From: Kitasatospora gansuensis
Lineage (GTDB): Bacteria > Actinomycetota > Actinomycetes > Streptomycetales > Streptomycetaceae
DNA: 64,000 bases
Assembly (NCBI RefSeq): GCF_014203705.1
Contig: NZ_JACHJR010000001.1
Span: forward strand, 124,001-188,000
Direction of reading: 5' to 3'
The notes beneath the pieces are model-generated. The model was given only the letters and a program-made list of their open reading frames with translations, searched no databases and had not been told where the DNA came from. Below are positions 53,909 through 62,347 of the stretch, piece after piece; the stretch's first letter is position 1, and each line of letters opens with the position of its first letter. The position numbers and the translations under genes were made by a program.

Positions 53909-53924
53909 GTGACAGTCCTGTCAC
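53909..53924. promoter_or_regulatory. Perfect inverted repeat between divergent genes
   Basis: gtgacagtcctgtcac has 7-bp perfect arms and a 2-base centre. It lies between the divergent start codons at 53893 and 53968, so it could be an operator for both genes. Confidence 0.45.
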
Positions 53925-53967
53925 CCGTGCGCCCTCTTCCGGCGAACGCGGGCGGTAGCGTGGCCGG

Positions 53968-54693
53968 ATGACGATGCGGGTGGTGTCGCTGGTGCCCTCG
54001 CTCACCGAGGCGATCGCGGTGGGCGGCGGACGGGAGCTGCTGGTCGGGGTGACCGACTGGTGCAGCGAGCCCGGGGATCTGACGGCGGTTCGGGTCGGCG
54101 GGACGAAGAATCCGGATCTGCCGCGGATCCTGGCGCTGCGGCCGGACCTGGTGGTGGCCAACGAGGAGGAGAACCGGGCGGTGGACCTGGCGGCCCTGCG
54201 CGCGGCCGGGGTGCCCGTCCGGGTCACCGAGGTACGGACCCTGCCGCAGGCGTTCGCCGAGCTGTCGGAGCTGCTGACGGCCGATCTGGGCCTGGCCCGG
54301 CCGGGCTGGCTGGACGCCGCCGAACTGGCCTGGCAGGGGCTGCCCGAGCGGACGCCGGTCCGGGCCGTGGTGCCGATCTGGCGGCGGCCGTGGATGGTGC
54401 TCGGCCGGGACACCTTCGCCGGGGACGTCCTGCGGCGGCTCGGGGTCCGGGTGATCCACGCCGAGCACCCGGAGCGGTACCCGGCGATCCCGATCGGTGA
54501 GCTGCTGGCCGCCCGCCCGGACCTGGTGGTGCTGCCGGACGAGCCGTACCGCTTCACCGCCGAGGACGGCCCCGAAGCCTTCCCCGGCATCCCGGCGGCC
54601 CTGCTGAGCGGCCGTCACCTCACCTGGTACGGGCCCTCGCTGGCCGAGGCGCCGCAGGTGCTGACGGCGGCCCTCGACCGGGCCCTGCGCTAG
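53968..54693 (+). CDS. Helical-backbone metal receptor, no signal peptide
   Basis: 241 residues of the Peripla_BP_2/TroA-like superfamily (RVVSLVPSLTEAIAVGG, GGTKNPDLPRILALRPDLVV, DLVVLPDEPYRF) that normally binds B12 or siderophores outside the cell. Here there is no signal peptide or lipobox; translation starts at ATG two residues before the first strand. It may act in the cytoplasm as a cobamide or metal binder. Its TAG stop lies in the CTAG at the left side of MITE copy 3. Confidence 0.8.
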   Translation: MTMRVVSLVPSLTEAIAVGGGRELLVGVTDWCSEPGDLTAVRVGGTKNPDLPRILALRPDLVVANEEENRAVDLAALRAAGVPVRVTEVRTLPQAFAELSELLTADLGLARPGWLDAAELAWQGLPERTPVRAVVPIWRRPWMVLGRDTFAGDVLRRLGVRVIHAEHPERYPAIPIGELLAARPDLVVLPDEPYRFTAEDGPEAFPGIPAALLSGRHLTWYGPSLAEAPQVLTAALDRALR

Positions 54694-54852
54694 GCCCTCT
54701 CTTTCGGATCACGTCGGATAGTGGGCGGCGTTGGGGTGCGTGCATCGGCGGTGCCGAGGAGGGAGCCTGATGCGGAGCATCGGCGACCGACGAGAAGCCG
54801 TCGAGGTGCGTGCCCCGGCGTCGGCCGCCCGGCGTGATCCGAAAGAGAGGGC
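54694..54852. mobile_element. MITE-like element, copy 3 (159 bp)
   Basis: Perfect 20-bp inverted ends GCCCTCTCTTTCGGATCACG with CTAG directly repeated at both sides (54690-54693 and 54853-54856). Same length as copy 2. It lies between the converging metal receptor and MFS genes, and its internal hairpins could act as a terminator for both. Confidence 0.85.
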
Positions 54853-54862
54853 CTAGCCCCGG

Positions 54863-56095
54863 CTACTCCGCTGCCCAGGCGCCTGGTTCCGGTACGGGCT
54901 GACGGTCCGTCCGGGTCAGCACCCAGCCGATCCCCGCCGCCGCGAGCAGGCCCGCGGCCCCGCAGGCGGTGGTCGCGACCACCGGCGGAACCGTCCGCCC
55001 GGCCGTGCCGACCACCGGGCCGAGCAGACCGGCCACCGCCCAGGACAGCCCCAGCACGCCGCCGTAGCGGCCGCGCAGATGAGCCGGGGCCAGCTTGGCG
55101 ACCAGGGCCTGCCCCGAGCCGGCCGTGATCATCTCCCCGACCGTCCAGACGCAGACACTCAGCGCGAACTCCCACGGAGATCGGCACAGCGCGGAGGCGG
55201 CCACCCCGAGACCGGTGAGCGCCATGCCCGGCAGCATGGTGTGGCGCAACGGCACGCGCGAGATCCAACCGAGCGTCAGGGGCTGACCCACGATCAGCAC
55301 GAAACCGCTGAGCGCCAGCAGGTACCCGTAGAAGGAGGCGTCCAGCCCCGCCCCGGTGACGGCGAGCGGCAGGTAGATGCCGACCTGGAGATAGATCAGG
55401 GCGTAGACCAGGATGGCCAGCGCCGTGACGGCCAGCCTCCGGTCCCCGGTCAGCAACCGCACCGGGTCGCCGATCCGGGCGGGCGCGTGCTCGGTGGCCG
55501 GCCTGGTCTCGGGCAGGAACCGGACCATCAGGACACCGAAGACGAACGTGCTGAGGGAGTCGATCACGAAGAGCGTCGTATAACCGAGCGACAGCAGCAG
55601 TCCCGCCGAGGCGGCGGCGACGGTGAAACCCAGGTTCACCGCCCAGAACTGGATCGCGTAGGCCCGGACCTGGTCGCGCTCCGGCACCAGGTCGGCGATC
55701 GCCGCGGTGACGGCCGGCCGGTGGACGTCCGCCACCAGGCCGAGCACGAAGATCAGGCCCACCAGCAGCGGCAGCTCCCGCACGAACGCCAGCGACATCA
55801 CCACGCCGGCCGAGGCCAGCAGCCCGGCGGCCAGCGTCGGGCGCCGTCCGAACCGGTCGGCGCACACCCCGGCGATCGGCTGGGACAGCACCGCACCGAC
55901 GTTCCACACCACCATCACCGTGCCCGCCGTCGCGAGCGACAGGTGGCGCGGGCCGGTGAGGTACAGCAGGAAGAACGGCTGCACATAGGTGCCGGCCCGG
56001 GTCACCAGCGTCCCGAGGCAGATCCACCAGAACGAGGCGGGCAGCCCGGCCGTCGCGGCCCGCAGCTTCCCGGTCGAAACCACTGCCTCACTCAT
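54863..56095 (-). CDS. MFS transporter
   Basis: 410 residues with about 12 membrane helices. The MFS loop motif is DRFGRRPTLAAG between helices 2 and 3. It resembles the DHA-type exporters. ATG at 56095 (MSEAVVSTGKL) is chosen because a longer version would overlap the divergent gene; the ribosome binding site is weak (GGTGGGGG, 8-13 bases upstream). Cargo unknown. Confidence 0.85.
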   Translation of the reverse strand: MSEAVVSTGKLRAATAGLPASFWWICLGTLVTRAGTYVQPFFLLYLTGPRHLSLATAGTVMVVWNVGAVLSQPIAGVCADRFGRRPTLAAGLLASAGVVMSLAFVRELPLLVGLIFVLGLVADVHRPAVTAAIADLVPERDQVRAYAIQFWAVNLGFTVAAASAGLLLSLGYTTLFVIDSLSTFVFGVLMVRFLPETRPATEHAPARIGDPVRLLTGDRRLAVTALAILVYALIYLQVGIYLPLAVTGAGLDASFYGYLLALSGFVLIVGQPLTLGWISRVPLRHTMLPGMALTGLGVAASALCRSPWEFALSVCVWTVGEMITAGSGQALVAKLAPAHLRGRYGGVLGLSWAVAGLLGPVVGTAGRTVPPVVATTACGAAGLLAAAGIGWVLTRTDRQPVPEPGAWAAE

Positions 56096-56259
56096 GACCG
56101 GCGCCCCCACCGAACATCCCCTCACCTCGACCGGACCGTACGTCCGCGGGCTGGAGCGTACCCGCCTCGAACGGCCCCCTGGTGCGGCGTACCGTGAGAG
56201 GAAGGGCCGTCCCTCCGACGGCGGAGTACGTCCGGGCGGCCGCCGAAGGAGATGGCGTG

Positions 56260-56628
56260 ATGTCGGGTCTGCTGCGGAAGAGTCTTGAGACACCCGAGGA
56301 GGTCCGCCCCTTCGAGGCGGGCATGGGGCACCTGGCGCTGGTCGACATGGACGGCGCCTCGGTGGGCCGGGCCACCTTCGAGCCCGGCTGGCGCTGGTCC
56401 GAGCACGTGAAGCCGATCGCGGGCACCGACAGCTGTCAGTCCGCGCACTTCGGGTACTGCCTGTCGGGGCGGATCACGGTGCGGATGGACGACGGCGACG
56501 AGCAGGAGTTCGGCCCCGGCGACGCGATGACCATCGCCCCCGGGCACGACGCCTGGGTGGTCGGTGACGAGCCCTGCGTGGTGCTCGACTGGCAGGGCTA
56601 CACGGACTACGCCAAGCGCTCCGGCTGA
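56260..56628 (+). CDS. Cupin-domain protein
   Basis: 122 residues from the ATG at 56260, six bases after AAGGAGAT. A single cupin barrel: WRWSEHVKPIAG and QSAHFGYCLSGRITVRMDDG (motif 1), then FGPGDAMTIAPGHDAWVVG (motif 2). Metal ligands would be His in SEHV/SAHF and His in PGHD. Binding or enzymatic role unknown. Confidence 0.82.
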   Translation: MSGLLRKSLETPEEVRPFEAGMGHLALVDMDGASVGRATFEPGWRWSEHVKPIAGTDSCQSAHFGYCLSGRITVRMDDGDEQEFGPGDAMTIAPGHDAWVVGDEPCVVLDWQGYTDYAKRSG

Positions 56629-56729
56629 CCGGACCGCACCAGGGAGCCGGTTCGGGGGTCCGGCGTCCTGACCTCTCCTGACGGGCCGATAAAGTACCTG
56701 CACCACGACCCATCAGGAGGGGTACCACC

Positions 56730-56942
56730 ATGGCTGACATCGAGACCGCCAAGCAGACCTTCGCGCGCTACGACGCCGACAACGACGGCTTCATCACCGC
56801 CGCCGAGTACAGCAAGGCGATGGCGGAGCTCGGTGACCCCTACGTCACCGAGACCGTCGCCCAGGCCCTCATCAACAAGGCCGACACCAGCAAGGACGGC
56901 GTGCTGAGCTTCGACGAGTTCTGGGCCGCCCAGAACGTCTGA
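56730..56942 (+). CDS. EF-hand calcium-binding protein
   Basis: 70 residues with two EF-hands: DADNDGFITAAE (residues 15-26) and DTSKDGVLSFDE (52-63). Both keep the acidic positions 1, 5 and 12, so two calcium ions can bind. It is a calmodulin-like cytoplasmic protein of the type known in Streptomyces as calcium buffers or sensors. ATG after GGAGGGG. Converges with the condensation-domain gene. Confidence 0.92.
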   Translation: MADIETAKQTFARYDADNDGFITAAEYSKAMAELGDPYVTETVAQALINKADTSKDGVLSFDEFWAAQNV

Positions 56943-56950
56943 CCCACAGC

Positions 56951-58615
56951 TCAGGCCAGTCGGGCCTGCCAGTCGGTCACCCCACCGTCCCGGCCGCTGC
57001 CTTCGGCCGGGACGGCCCCGTCGATCACGTAGTACTGCGGGGCCATCGCGGTCTGCCGCTCGGACAGCGCGGCCAGCACCGCGAGGTGCGCCCCCGCCGG
57101 GGTGAGCGCGCGTTCGCCGGAGTCCAGCCGGGCGGTCAGCCGTCCCTGCTCCACGGTCACCGTCGGGCGGGTGTCGGCGCCCAGCGCGTGGGTCAGCAGC
57201 TCCCGGACGGCCGCCAGGTCGATCCACGAACCGTCGACCGACGCCCACTCGCCGTCCCGCACGCCGGGCGCGAGGCCGGTCAGGTCGGTCAGTCCGTCGA
57301 GCGGCACCGGGCCGTCCGCCGCCGCCTCGACCAGGGTCAGCAGGCCGCGGGCCAGTCGCTCGCTGTCGGCCCGGTCGAACACCTGCGGGCAGGTGTGCAG
57401 CGAGAGTTCGACGCAGTCCCGGACCCGCCAGATGTTCAGCATCACCCGGACCGGCACCTCCTCGTCCGGGTACCAGCTGAGCTCCGGATCGGTGTACGGC
57501 ATCGGGCGCGCCTGCGCGGCGGCGTCCGGGATCGTCATGCTGAGGTCGTTCACCACCACCTGGCGGGCCCAGCGCGAGCCGCGCAGATGGGCGACGTCCT
57601 CGATCAGCTGCCAGATCAGGGTGGCGTCGAAGGTACTGTGCCAGTAGCCCGCCAGCGCGGCCGCCTTGGTCCGGCCGATCACCTCGTCCAGGTCCGCCGC
57701 CCCGGTGTCCACGGCGAGCAGCGCGTCCTGGGCCAACGTCCCTACGTGGTTCGCCAGTTGGGAGCGGTGGCGGTTCGCCGAGAGCGCGGCGATCACCAGC
57801 CTGGGCTGGGCCGCCCGGTGCCCGACCAGGGCGGCGAAGATGCCGAGCAGCACGCTGGACGGGCTGGCGCCGGTCCGCTGCGCGGCGGCCGCGAGTGCGG
57901 CGGCGGCCGAGGGCGAGCGGATCGCCAGGGTGGCCAGCCTGCCGGGCGGCCCCGTGATGCCCGAGTCGGCGAACACCGCCTGCGGGCTGGTGCGCAGGAT
58001 CTTCTCCCAGTGCCGCAGCGAGGCGGTGGCCCGGCGCCGGCCGACCGGGGTGCGCTCGGACTGCGCCACCTCGAGCGGGGTGGGCGCGCCGATCGGCCCG
58101 AGCTCGCCACCGCTGAGCAGGGTGTACCACTCCTCGAACAGCCGGGAGGTGGCGGCACCGTCCGCACCGGAGTGACAGACCACCACCGCCAGCCGGACCG
58201 GCCGGCCGTCCCGGGTCAGCAGGGTGTACCGGATCGGGAAGTCCGCCGCCAGGTCGAACCCGACCGGCCGGTCCTTCCGGGCCAACTCATCAGCCAGCGC
58301 GTCGAGTTCGCTGTCCGGCCCGGCCTCCACCAGGGTCACCCGGAACGATCCGGCGGCGTGCACCTCCTGCCGGGTCGGGCCGCCCGGGCCGTCGGACGGG
58401 AACCGGGTGCGCAGCGACTCGTGCCGCTCGGCCAGCTGCCGCAGCACGGCAAGCACCTCAGGCAGCCCGGTGCCGAGCGGGATCGGCCAGACCGCGTGCT
58501 TGTTGATCTGGTCGGGGTCGTCCCGGCGGATGCACAGGATCATGTTGTCCTGACCGAAGGTCAGCGGTCCCGAACCGGAGCTGCCGCCGTCGTACTGGAC
58601 CGTGATCACGGTCAT
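56951..58615 (-). CDS. Free-standing NRPS condensation-domain protein
   Basis: 554 residues. An NRPS-type condensation domain fills residues 1-435: C1-like AERHESLRTRF (64-72), active-site motif CHSGADG at 147-153 in place of HHxxxDG (catalytic His148 and Asp152 kept, the first His is Cys) and VNDLSMTIPD. The last 120 residues hold no recognised domain. No adenylation or carrier domain is attached, so substrates must come from separate carriers, presumably the ACP in this operon loaded by the adjacent amino acid ligase. ATG at 58615 overlaps the stop of that ligase gene. Confidence 0.85.
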   Translation of the reverse strand: MTVITVQYDGGSSGSGPLTFGQDNMILCIRRDDPDQINKHAVWPIPLGTGLPEVLAVLRQLAERHESLRTRFPSDGPGGPTRQEVHAAGSFRVTLVEAGPDSELDALADELARKDRPVGFDLAADFPIRYTLLTRDGRPVRLAVVVCHSGADGAATSRLFEEWYTLLSGGELGPIGAPTPLEVAQSERTPVGRRRATASLRHWEKILRTSPQAVFADSGITGPPGRLATLAIRSPSAAAALAAAAQRTGASPSSVLLGIFAALVGHRAAQPRLVIAALSANRHRSQLANHVGTLAQDALLAVDTGAADLDEVIGRTKAAALAGYWHSTFDATLIWQLIEDVAHLRGSRWARQVVVNDLSMTIPDAAAQARPMPYTDPELSWYPDEEVPVRVMLNIWRVRDCVELSLHTCPQVFDRADSERLARGLLTLVEAAADGPVPLDGLTDLTGLAPGVRDGEWASVDGSWIDLAAVRELLTHALGADTRPTVTVEQGRLTARLDSGERALTPAGAHLAVLAALSERQTAMAPQYYVIDGAVPAEGSGRDGGVTDWQARLA

Positions 58616-59493
58616 CGGCCCCGGCCCCCGGTCAGCGCGAGCCGGACGGACTCCGGCCACCGGGCCGGGTACGGGCCGTGAGCGTGGATCAGCGCCAGCG
58701 CGATCCGCTCCAGGCCGAACGCGGCACAGGCGGTGTGGCCCGGCTCGCCGTCGGCGGTGAAGCCGAAGACGGTGCCGAAGGTGTCCTTGTGGCAGTTGGC
58801 CGAGGCGATCGCCTGGACCAGTCCGTCGGCCAGCTCGACCCGCAGCTCGTACTTCAACTCCTGGGCGCGCTGGGCAGCTTGGAAGATCCTGCGGGCCCGG
58901 CCGAAGAACGGGTCGTCCGCCACCTCGACCGCGGCCTTGAGGTCCAGTGCGCTCAGCCAGTCGGCCACCCGGTCCAGCCAGCGGGTCCGCCAGTCCTCGC
59001 AGTGCTGCTGGCTCCCGGCGGTGACGTACTCGGCCATCCGGAAGCTGCGCAGCCGGCCCGGCTCGTGGCTGCCCTCCTGCCGGAAGCAGTGCGCGGAGGT
59101 GGCGAACCTGACCGGCTCGGTGAGCTCCCGGCCCTCCAGCGTGGCGTACAGCGGGTAGCAGGCGGCGGGCAGCAGGACCAGGTCACCGATCTGCTGGGTG
59201 GCGTGCCAGTCCGGACGGCCGGAGAGCTCGCCCCACTCGGCGGCGGTGCCGGTGAAGCTGTGCACGGTGCCGAGCAGGTGCGGGAACGCCTTGACGTAAC
59301 CGGCCCGTTCGACCAGCGCGCGGGAGATCACCGGCGGTACGGCGATCCGCTCGAAGGGTTCGTCGGCGCCGAGCGCCTCGATGCCCAGCCGGAGGTCGGC
59401 GATCAGGGTCTCGAAGGCGCCGGAGTAGAGGACCACGCCGGGGACGTCGGTGGGCAGCAGGGTGGCCGCGCCCGACGGGTGGGGATCAGTCAT
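58612..59493 (-). CDS. Amino acid:[carrier protein] ligase (SerRS-like)
   Basis: 293 residues of the truncated class II aminoacyl-tRNA-synthetase-like family. It lacks a tRNA-binding domain; the homologues charge glycine, alanine or a similar amino acid onto a carrier protein phosphopantetheine. Motif 2 is FRQE (137-140), motif 3 GLERIALAL (260-268), and zinc ligand candidates are Cys112, Glu155 and Cys256, matching the zinc-dependent type. It would load an amino acid onto the operon's ACP. The start overlaps the phosphopantetheinyl transferase gene, the stop overlaps the condensation gene. Confidence 0.85.
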   Translation of the reverse strand: MTDPHPSGAATLLPTDVPGVVLYSGAFETLIADLRLGIEALGADEPFERIAVPPVISRALVERAGYVKAFPHLLGTVHSFTGTAAEWGELSGRPDWHATQQIGDLVLLPAACYPLYATLEGRELTEPVRFATSAHCFRQEGSHEPGRLRSFRMAEYVTAGSQQHCEDWRTRWLDRVADWLSALDLKAAVEVADDPFFGRARRIFQAAQRAQELKYELRVELADGLVQAIASANCHKDTFGTVFGFTADGEPGHTACAAFGLERIALALIHAHGPYPARWPESVRLALTGGRGR

Positions 59494-60208
59494 CGGCTGC
59501 TCCTGGGTCGAGTGGTGGGCGATACGGGGTCCAGGTCCGTCGGCGGACCTGGAAGGGCGCCGGTCCGTCCAGTGCGACGGCGGCCCGGAACGGCCCCGGC
59601 ATCCGGATGTCCCGGACCCAACAGGGGCCTGCTGAAAGACCGTTGAGCATGTCCAGCCGGAACGGGCTGCGGCCGACCAGCCGGAGCGGCAGGCCCTGGG
59701 CGAGCCGTCCGCCGTAGACCTTCACGCCCGCCTCCCGGCGGCACCAGAGCTGGGTGAACCGGGCCGAGCGGTGCCGCGCGGACGGTCCGTCGGCGACGAA
59801 CCTGGCCTCCTCGGGCGGGAAGTACCGGCCGGCCACCCGGACCGCGACGCGTTCGGCGGGGAGCTCCTCGACGTCGGCGCCGACCGGCCGTCCGGGCGCG
59901 ACGGCGAGCACCGCGAGCGACCCGGAACCGGACCAACTGAACTGCGCGCCGGTCGGGTTGTGCACCGGCTCGGGTTTCCCGTGCGGGCCCCGGCGCCAGG
60001 CCAGTTCGGCCGGTGGCAGCCCGAGCGGCCGGGCGGCCAGCAGCCGGACCGCGCCCCGGCCGACCACGAACCTGGCCCGGCGGACCGGATCCGGCATGGC
60101 CCGGGCCCGTTCGCGTTCACCGTGGTCGAGCAGCCGGTGCAGGCGGTCCACCACCGGCGGTGGCTGGTCGGTCGGGATCACCCAGAGGGTGACCGTGTCG
60201 GTGCTCAC
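59486..60208 (-). CDS. 4'-phosphopantetheinyl transferase, Sfp type
   Basis: 240 residues from GTG 60208. Magnesium-binding motif VGADVEEL (D112, E114) and WCRREAGVKVYGG (E159, K163) are the two Sfp signatures. Converts apo-carrier proteins to holo form using coenzyme A. Having its own copy in the operon fits activation of the ACP encoded two genes upstream. Overlaps the ketosynthase-like gene by GTGA. Confidence 0.92.
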   Translation of the reverse strand: MSTDTVTLWVIPTDQPPPVVDRLHRLLDHGERERARAMPDPVRRARFVVGRGAVRLLAARPLGLPPAELAWRRGPHGKPEPVHNPTGAQFSWSGSGSLAVLAVAPGRPVGADVEELPAERVAVRVAGRYFPPEEARFVADGPSARHRSARFTQLWCRREAGVKVYGGRLAQGLPLRLVGRSPFRLDMLNGLSAGPCWVRDIRMPGPFRAAVALDGPAPFQVRRRTWTPYRPPLDPGAADD

Positions 60209-60936
60209 CCGGCGGCCGGTTGGTCCAGCGCCGACCAGCGGCCGAACTGTTCGTCGAGATCGGTGACCCGCACCGGGCCTGCGCCGCCCGCGAGTCCAGC
60301 CCAGCACCCGGTCAACGGCTGGTCAGGGTGGCTCGGCGGCCGGTCACCCTCGGGCGGTTCGGAGAACTGACGGATCGCCATCTCCCCTCCCTCCACGGCT
60401 GGTTCGAGTAGCAGCAGGACTCCCTGGTGGCGCTTCGGCAGCGTCACGGGCCCGGCGGGCCGATAGTGCAGCGTGCTCTGCTCCAGGATCAGCACCAGGG
60501 CCCGGCGGCAGGCACCGGTCCGCGCGTACTGGTCGGCGATCCGCAGGGCCGTGAACGGCGCGGCCGAACCCTGGTCGCCGATCGCGAAGGCGAGCGGCCG
60601 CCCGGGGCAGCGGCGGGCGAGATGGAGCGTGACGGCCCGGCCGGGCTGGACGTCCGGCACCGCGAAGGCCAGGATCAGCAGGTCGACCGACTGATCCTCG
60701 GTCAGCGCGAGCCGGTCGATCAGCACCTCGCCCATCTCGCCGTAGGCGTGGCCGACGCCCTGGTCGAGCAGGTCCTCGCGCAGCGGCAGCCCGTACGGCC
60801 GGGCCAGGTCGCCCGCGAAGACCCGCAGGTCCGGGTCGAGCGAGGTCTCCGAGCGGCCGTCGAACTCCTGGGCCAGCACCCGGCTGATCCGCAGTCCGCC
60901 GGGCGCGGCCGAGCGCGGGTGCGGGTGCGGGGCCAT
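60205..60936 (-). CDS. Truncated ketosynthase-like protein, no active-site Cys
   Basis: 243 residues, about two thirds of a normal ketosynthase. The thiolase-fold core is visible (DLLILAFAVPDVQPGRAVTL, IADQYARTGACRRALVLILE). In the place of the nucleophile (TACSSGLVAL in classical enzymes) it has QGSAAPFTAL, with Ser124 aligned to the Cys. The C-terminal half with the catalytic His/Asn is missing. It may act as a chain-length-factor-like partner of the KASIII protein or use Ser, as reported for DpsC. ATG at 60936, five bases after the ACP stop, with GAGG. Confidence 0.65.
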   Translation of the reverse strand: MAPHPHPRSAAPGGLRISRVLAQEFDGRSETSLDPDLRVFAGDLARPYGLPLREDLLDQGVGHAYGEMGEVLIDRLALTEDQSVDLLILAFAVPDVQPGRAVTLHLARRCPGRPLAFAIGDQGSAAPFTALRIADQYARTGACRRALVLILEQSTLHYRPAGPVTLPKRHQGVLLLLEPAVEGGEMAIRQFSEPPEGDRPPSHPDQPLTGCWAGLAGGAGPVRVTDLDEQFGRWSALDQPAAG

Positions 60937-60941
60937 GTCGG

Positions 60942-61229
60942 TCAGTCCTCGGCGATCGTGTGTCCGGCGACGAAGTCCGCCAGGCTGGCGACCGAGCGCA
61001 GGTCGTCCTCGCCGATCTGCTCGACGTCGACCTGGATGTCCAGCGCCTCCTCCAGCTCCAGGATCAGTTCCAGCGTGCCGGCCGAGGTGAGCCCGAGGTC
61101 GTCGAAGAGGCAGGCGTTCTCCGGGACTTCGGCGAGCTCCTTCTTGAGCACCCGCGGCAGCAGGGTGCCGATGCTGGTCAGCACCCGGCCGCGGAGGGCG
61201 GGGTCGGTCTCGAGGGTGGTGTCGTCCAT
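60942..61229 (-). CDS. Acyl carrier protein
   Basis: 95 residues, helical. The phosphopantetheine site is DDLGLTSAGTLELI with Ser49 (GLTSAG where DSL is usual). Surrounded by enzymes that act on carrier proteins: the Sfp transferase, the amino acid ligase, the ketosynthase-like protein and the condensation domain. It probably carries both the amino acid and the acyl chain, or one of them. Start ATG at 61229. Confidence 0.88.
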   Translation of the reverse strand: MDDTTLETDPALRGRVLTSIGTLLPRVLKKELAEVPENACLFDDLGLTSAGTLELILELEEALDIQVDVEQIGEDDLRSVASLADFVAGHTIAED

Positions 61230-61326
61230 CGGTGGTACGTCCCATCGGGCATGGCACGGCTCGACAGCGGAGCCGGAACCGGCTTGGCGGAGAGAAGAAC
61301 TGATGATCCGTCAGCTACGGGACCCG

Positions 61327-62259
61327 TCAGTGGCGGACGGTCATCGCCGAGAAGGTGGCGCCGAGACCGGAGGCCGCGATCAGGTAGCGGTCACCGGGTC
61401 GGAGCAGGCCCCGCGCGGTGGCGGTGTGAAGATTGATGAAAGCATCTGCGGCGAAACTGTGCCCGACCGAGGCCACGTTGTCCAGCACCACCCGTTCCAC
61501 CGGGTAGCCCAGACGACGGCACAGGCCGCGCCAGGACACGCTGTTGACGTTGTGCGGCAGCACCAGCGCAAGTTCGTCCAGTGCGATCCCGGCCTGTTCG
61601 AGCGCCTGCAGGATCACCTCGGCCATCGCCTCGGGATAGACCCGCTGGTACTCGGCCAGCAGCTCCGGATCCTCGGCCAGCCGGCCGTCGAACTCGCCGA
61701 GCTGCCGGACGGCGTACGAGAGCACCTCGTCCCGGCCGCCACCGGCCCGGATCAGGCAGGCGGCCGCACCCTCGGCGAAGATGGCCGTCTCCGGGACGAG
61801 TTGGGCGTCCCTGGTGAAGGTCTTCTCCCCCGTCAGCACCAGCGCCAGCGCACCCGGGTCGGGTTCGGCGGCGAGCAGCCGCCCGGCCAGGTCGATGGCC
61901 AGCAGGCTTGCCGCACAGGCGTGGTGGGTGACCGCGAAGGCGTTGGCGTGGCCGAGGCCGAAGCGGTCGAGCAGCTCGTGCAGCGGGTTGGCCGGGTAGG
62001 GCGTCGAGACCGGCATGCTGCGGGCGTGCAGCACGTACCGGACCTGGTGTTCCCGTCCCCGGAGTTCGGTCAGGGCGCCGAGGGCGCCGGTGAGCAGGTC
62101 GAGCAGCGTCCCGTCCGGGTCCAGGCGCACCTGGTCCAGTCCGTGGAAGCGGCGGAAGAGTTTGAGTTGGCGCGGGGTCAGACCGATCCGTTCCCCGACC
62201 GCCTCGATGGGCACGGCACGGTCGGGCAGATGGACGGCCACTGCCTCCAGTGCGGTCAC
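61327..62259 (-). CDS. KASIII-family ketosynthase-like enzyme
   Basis: 310 residues from GTG 62259. Cys115 in THHACAASLL is the acylation site, His236 in VLPHNVNS is the second catalytic residue, and the Asn of the FabH triad (GNTSAAS) is replaced by His267 in SVGHSFAAD. This Cys-His-His arrangement is found in several FabH-like enzymes that join or transfer acyl groups rather than start fatty acid synthesis. First gene of the operon. Upstream TTG or GTG starts add up to 12 residues and cannot be excluded. Confidence 0.82.
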   Translation of the reverse strand: MTALEAVAVHLPDRAVPIEAVGERIGLTPRQLKLFRRFHGLDQVRLDPDGTLLDLLTGALGALTELRGREHQVRYVLHARSMPVSTPYPANPLHELLDRFGLGHANAFAVTHHACAASLLAIDLAGRLLAAEPDPGALALVLTGEKTFTRDAQLVPETAIFAEGAAACLIRAGGGRDEVLSYAVRQLGEFDGRLAEDPELLAEYQRVYPEAMAEVILQALEQAGIALDELALVLPHNVNSVSWRGLCRRLGYPVERVVLDNVASVGHSFAADAFINLHTATARGLLRPGDRYLIAASGLGATFSAMTVRH

Positions 62260-62347
62260 CCGGGCTAGTATTCCCACGCCCCGCGAGCCGCACAAGATGC
62301 GTTCCGCTTCCGGCGCGGGTGACCCCGAGCAGGTGGAGACCTCCCTG

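Noticed and set aside
56951..58615. Full NRPS module
   Set aside because: Only a condensation domain is present. No adenylation or thiolation motifs occur in this protein, and the carrier is a separate gene.
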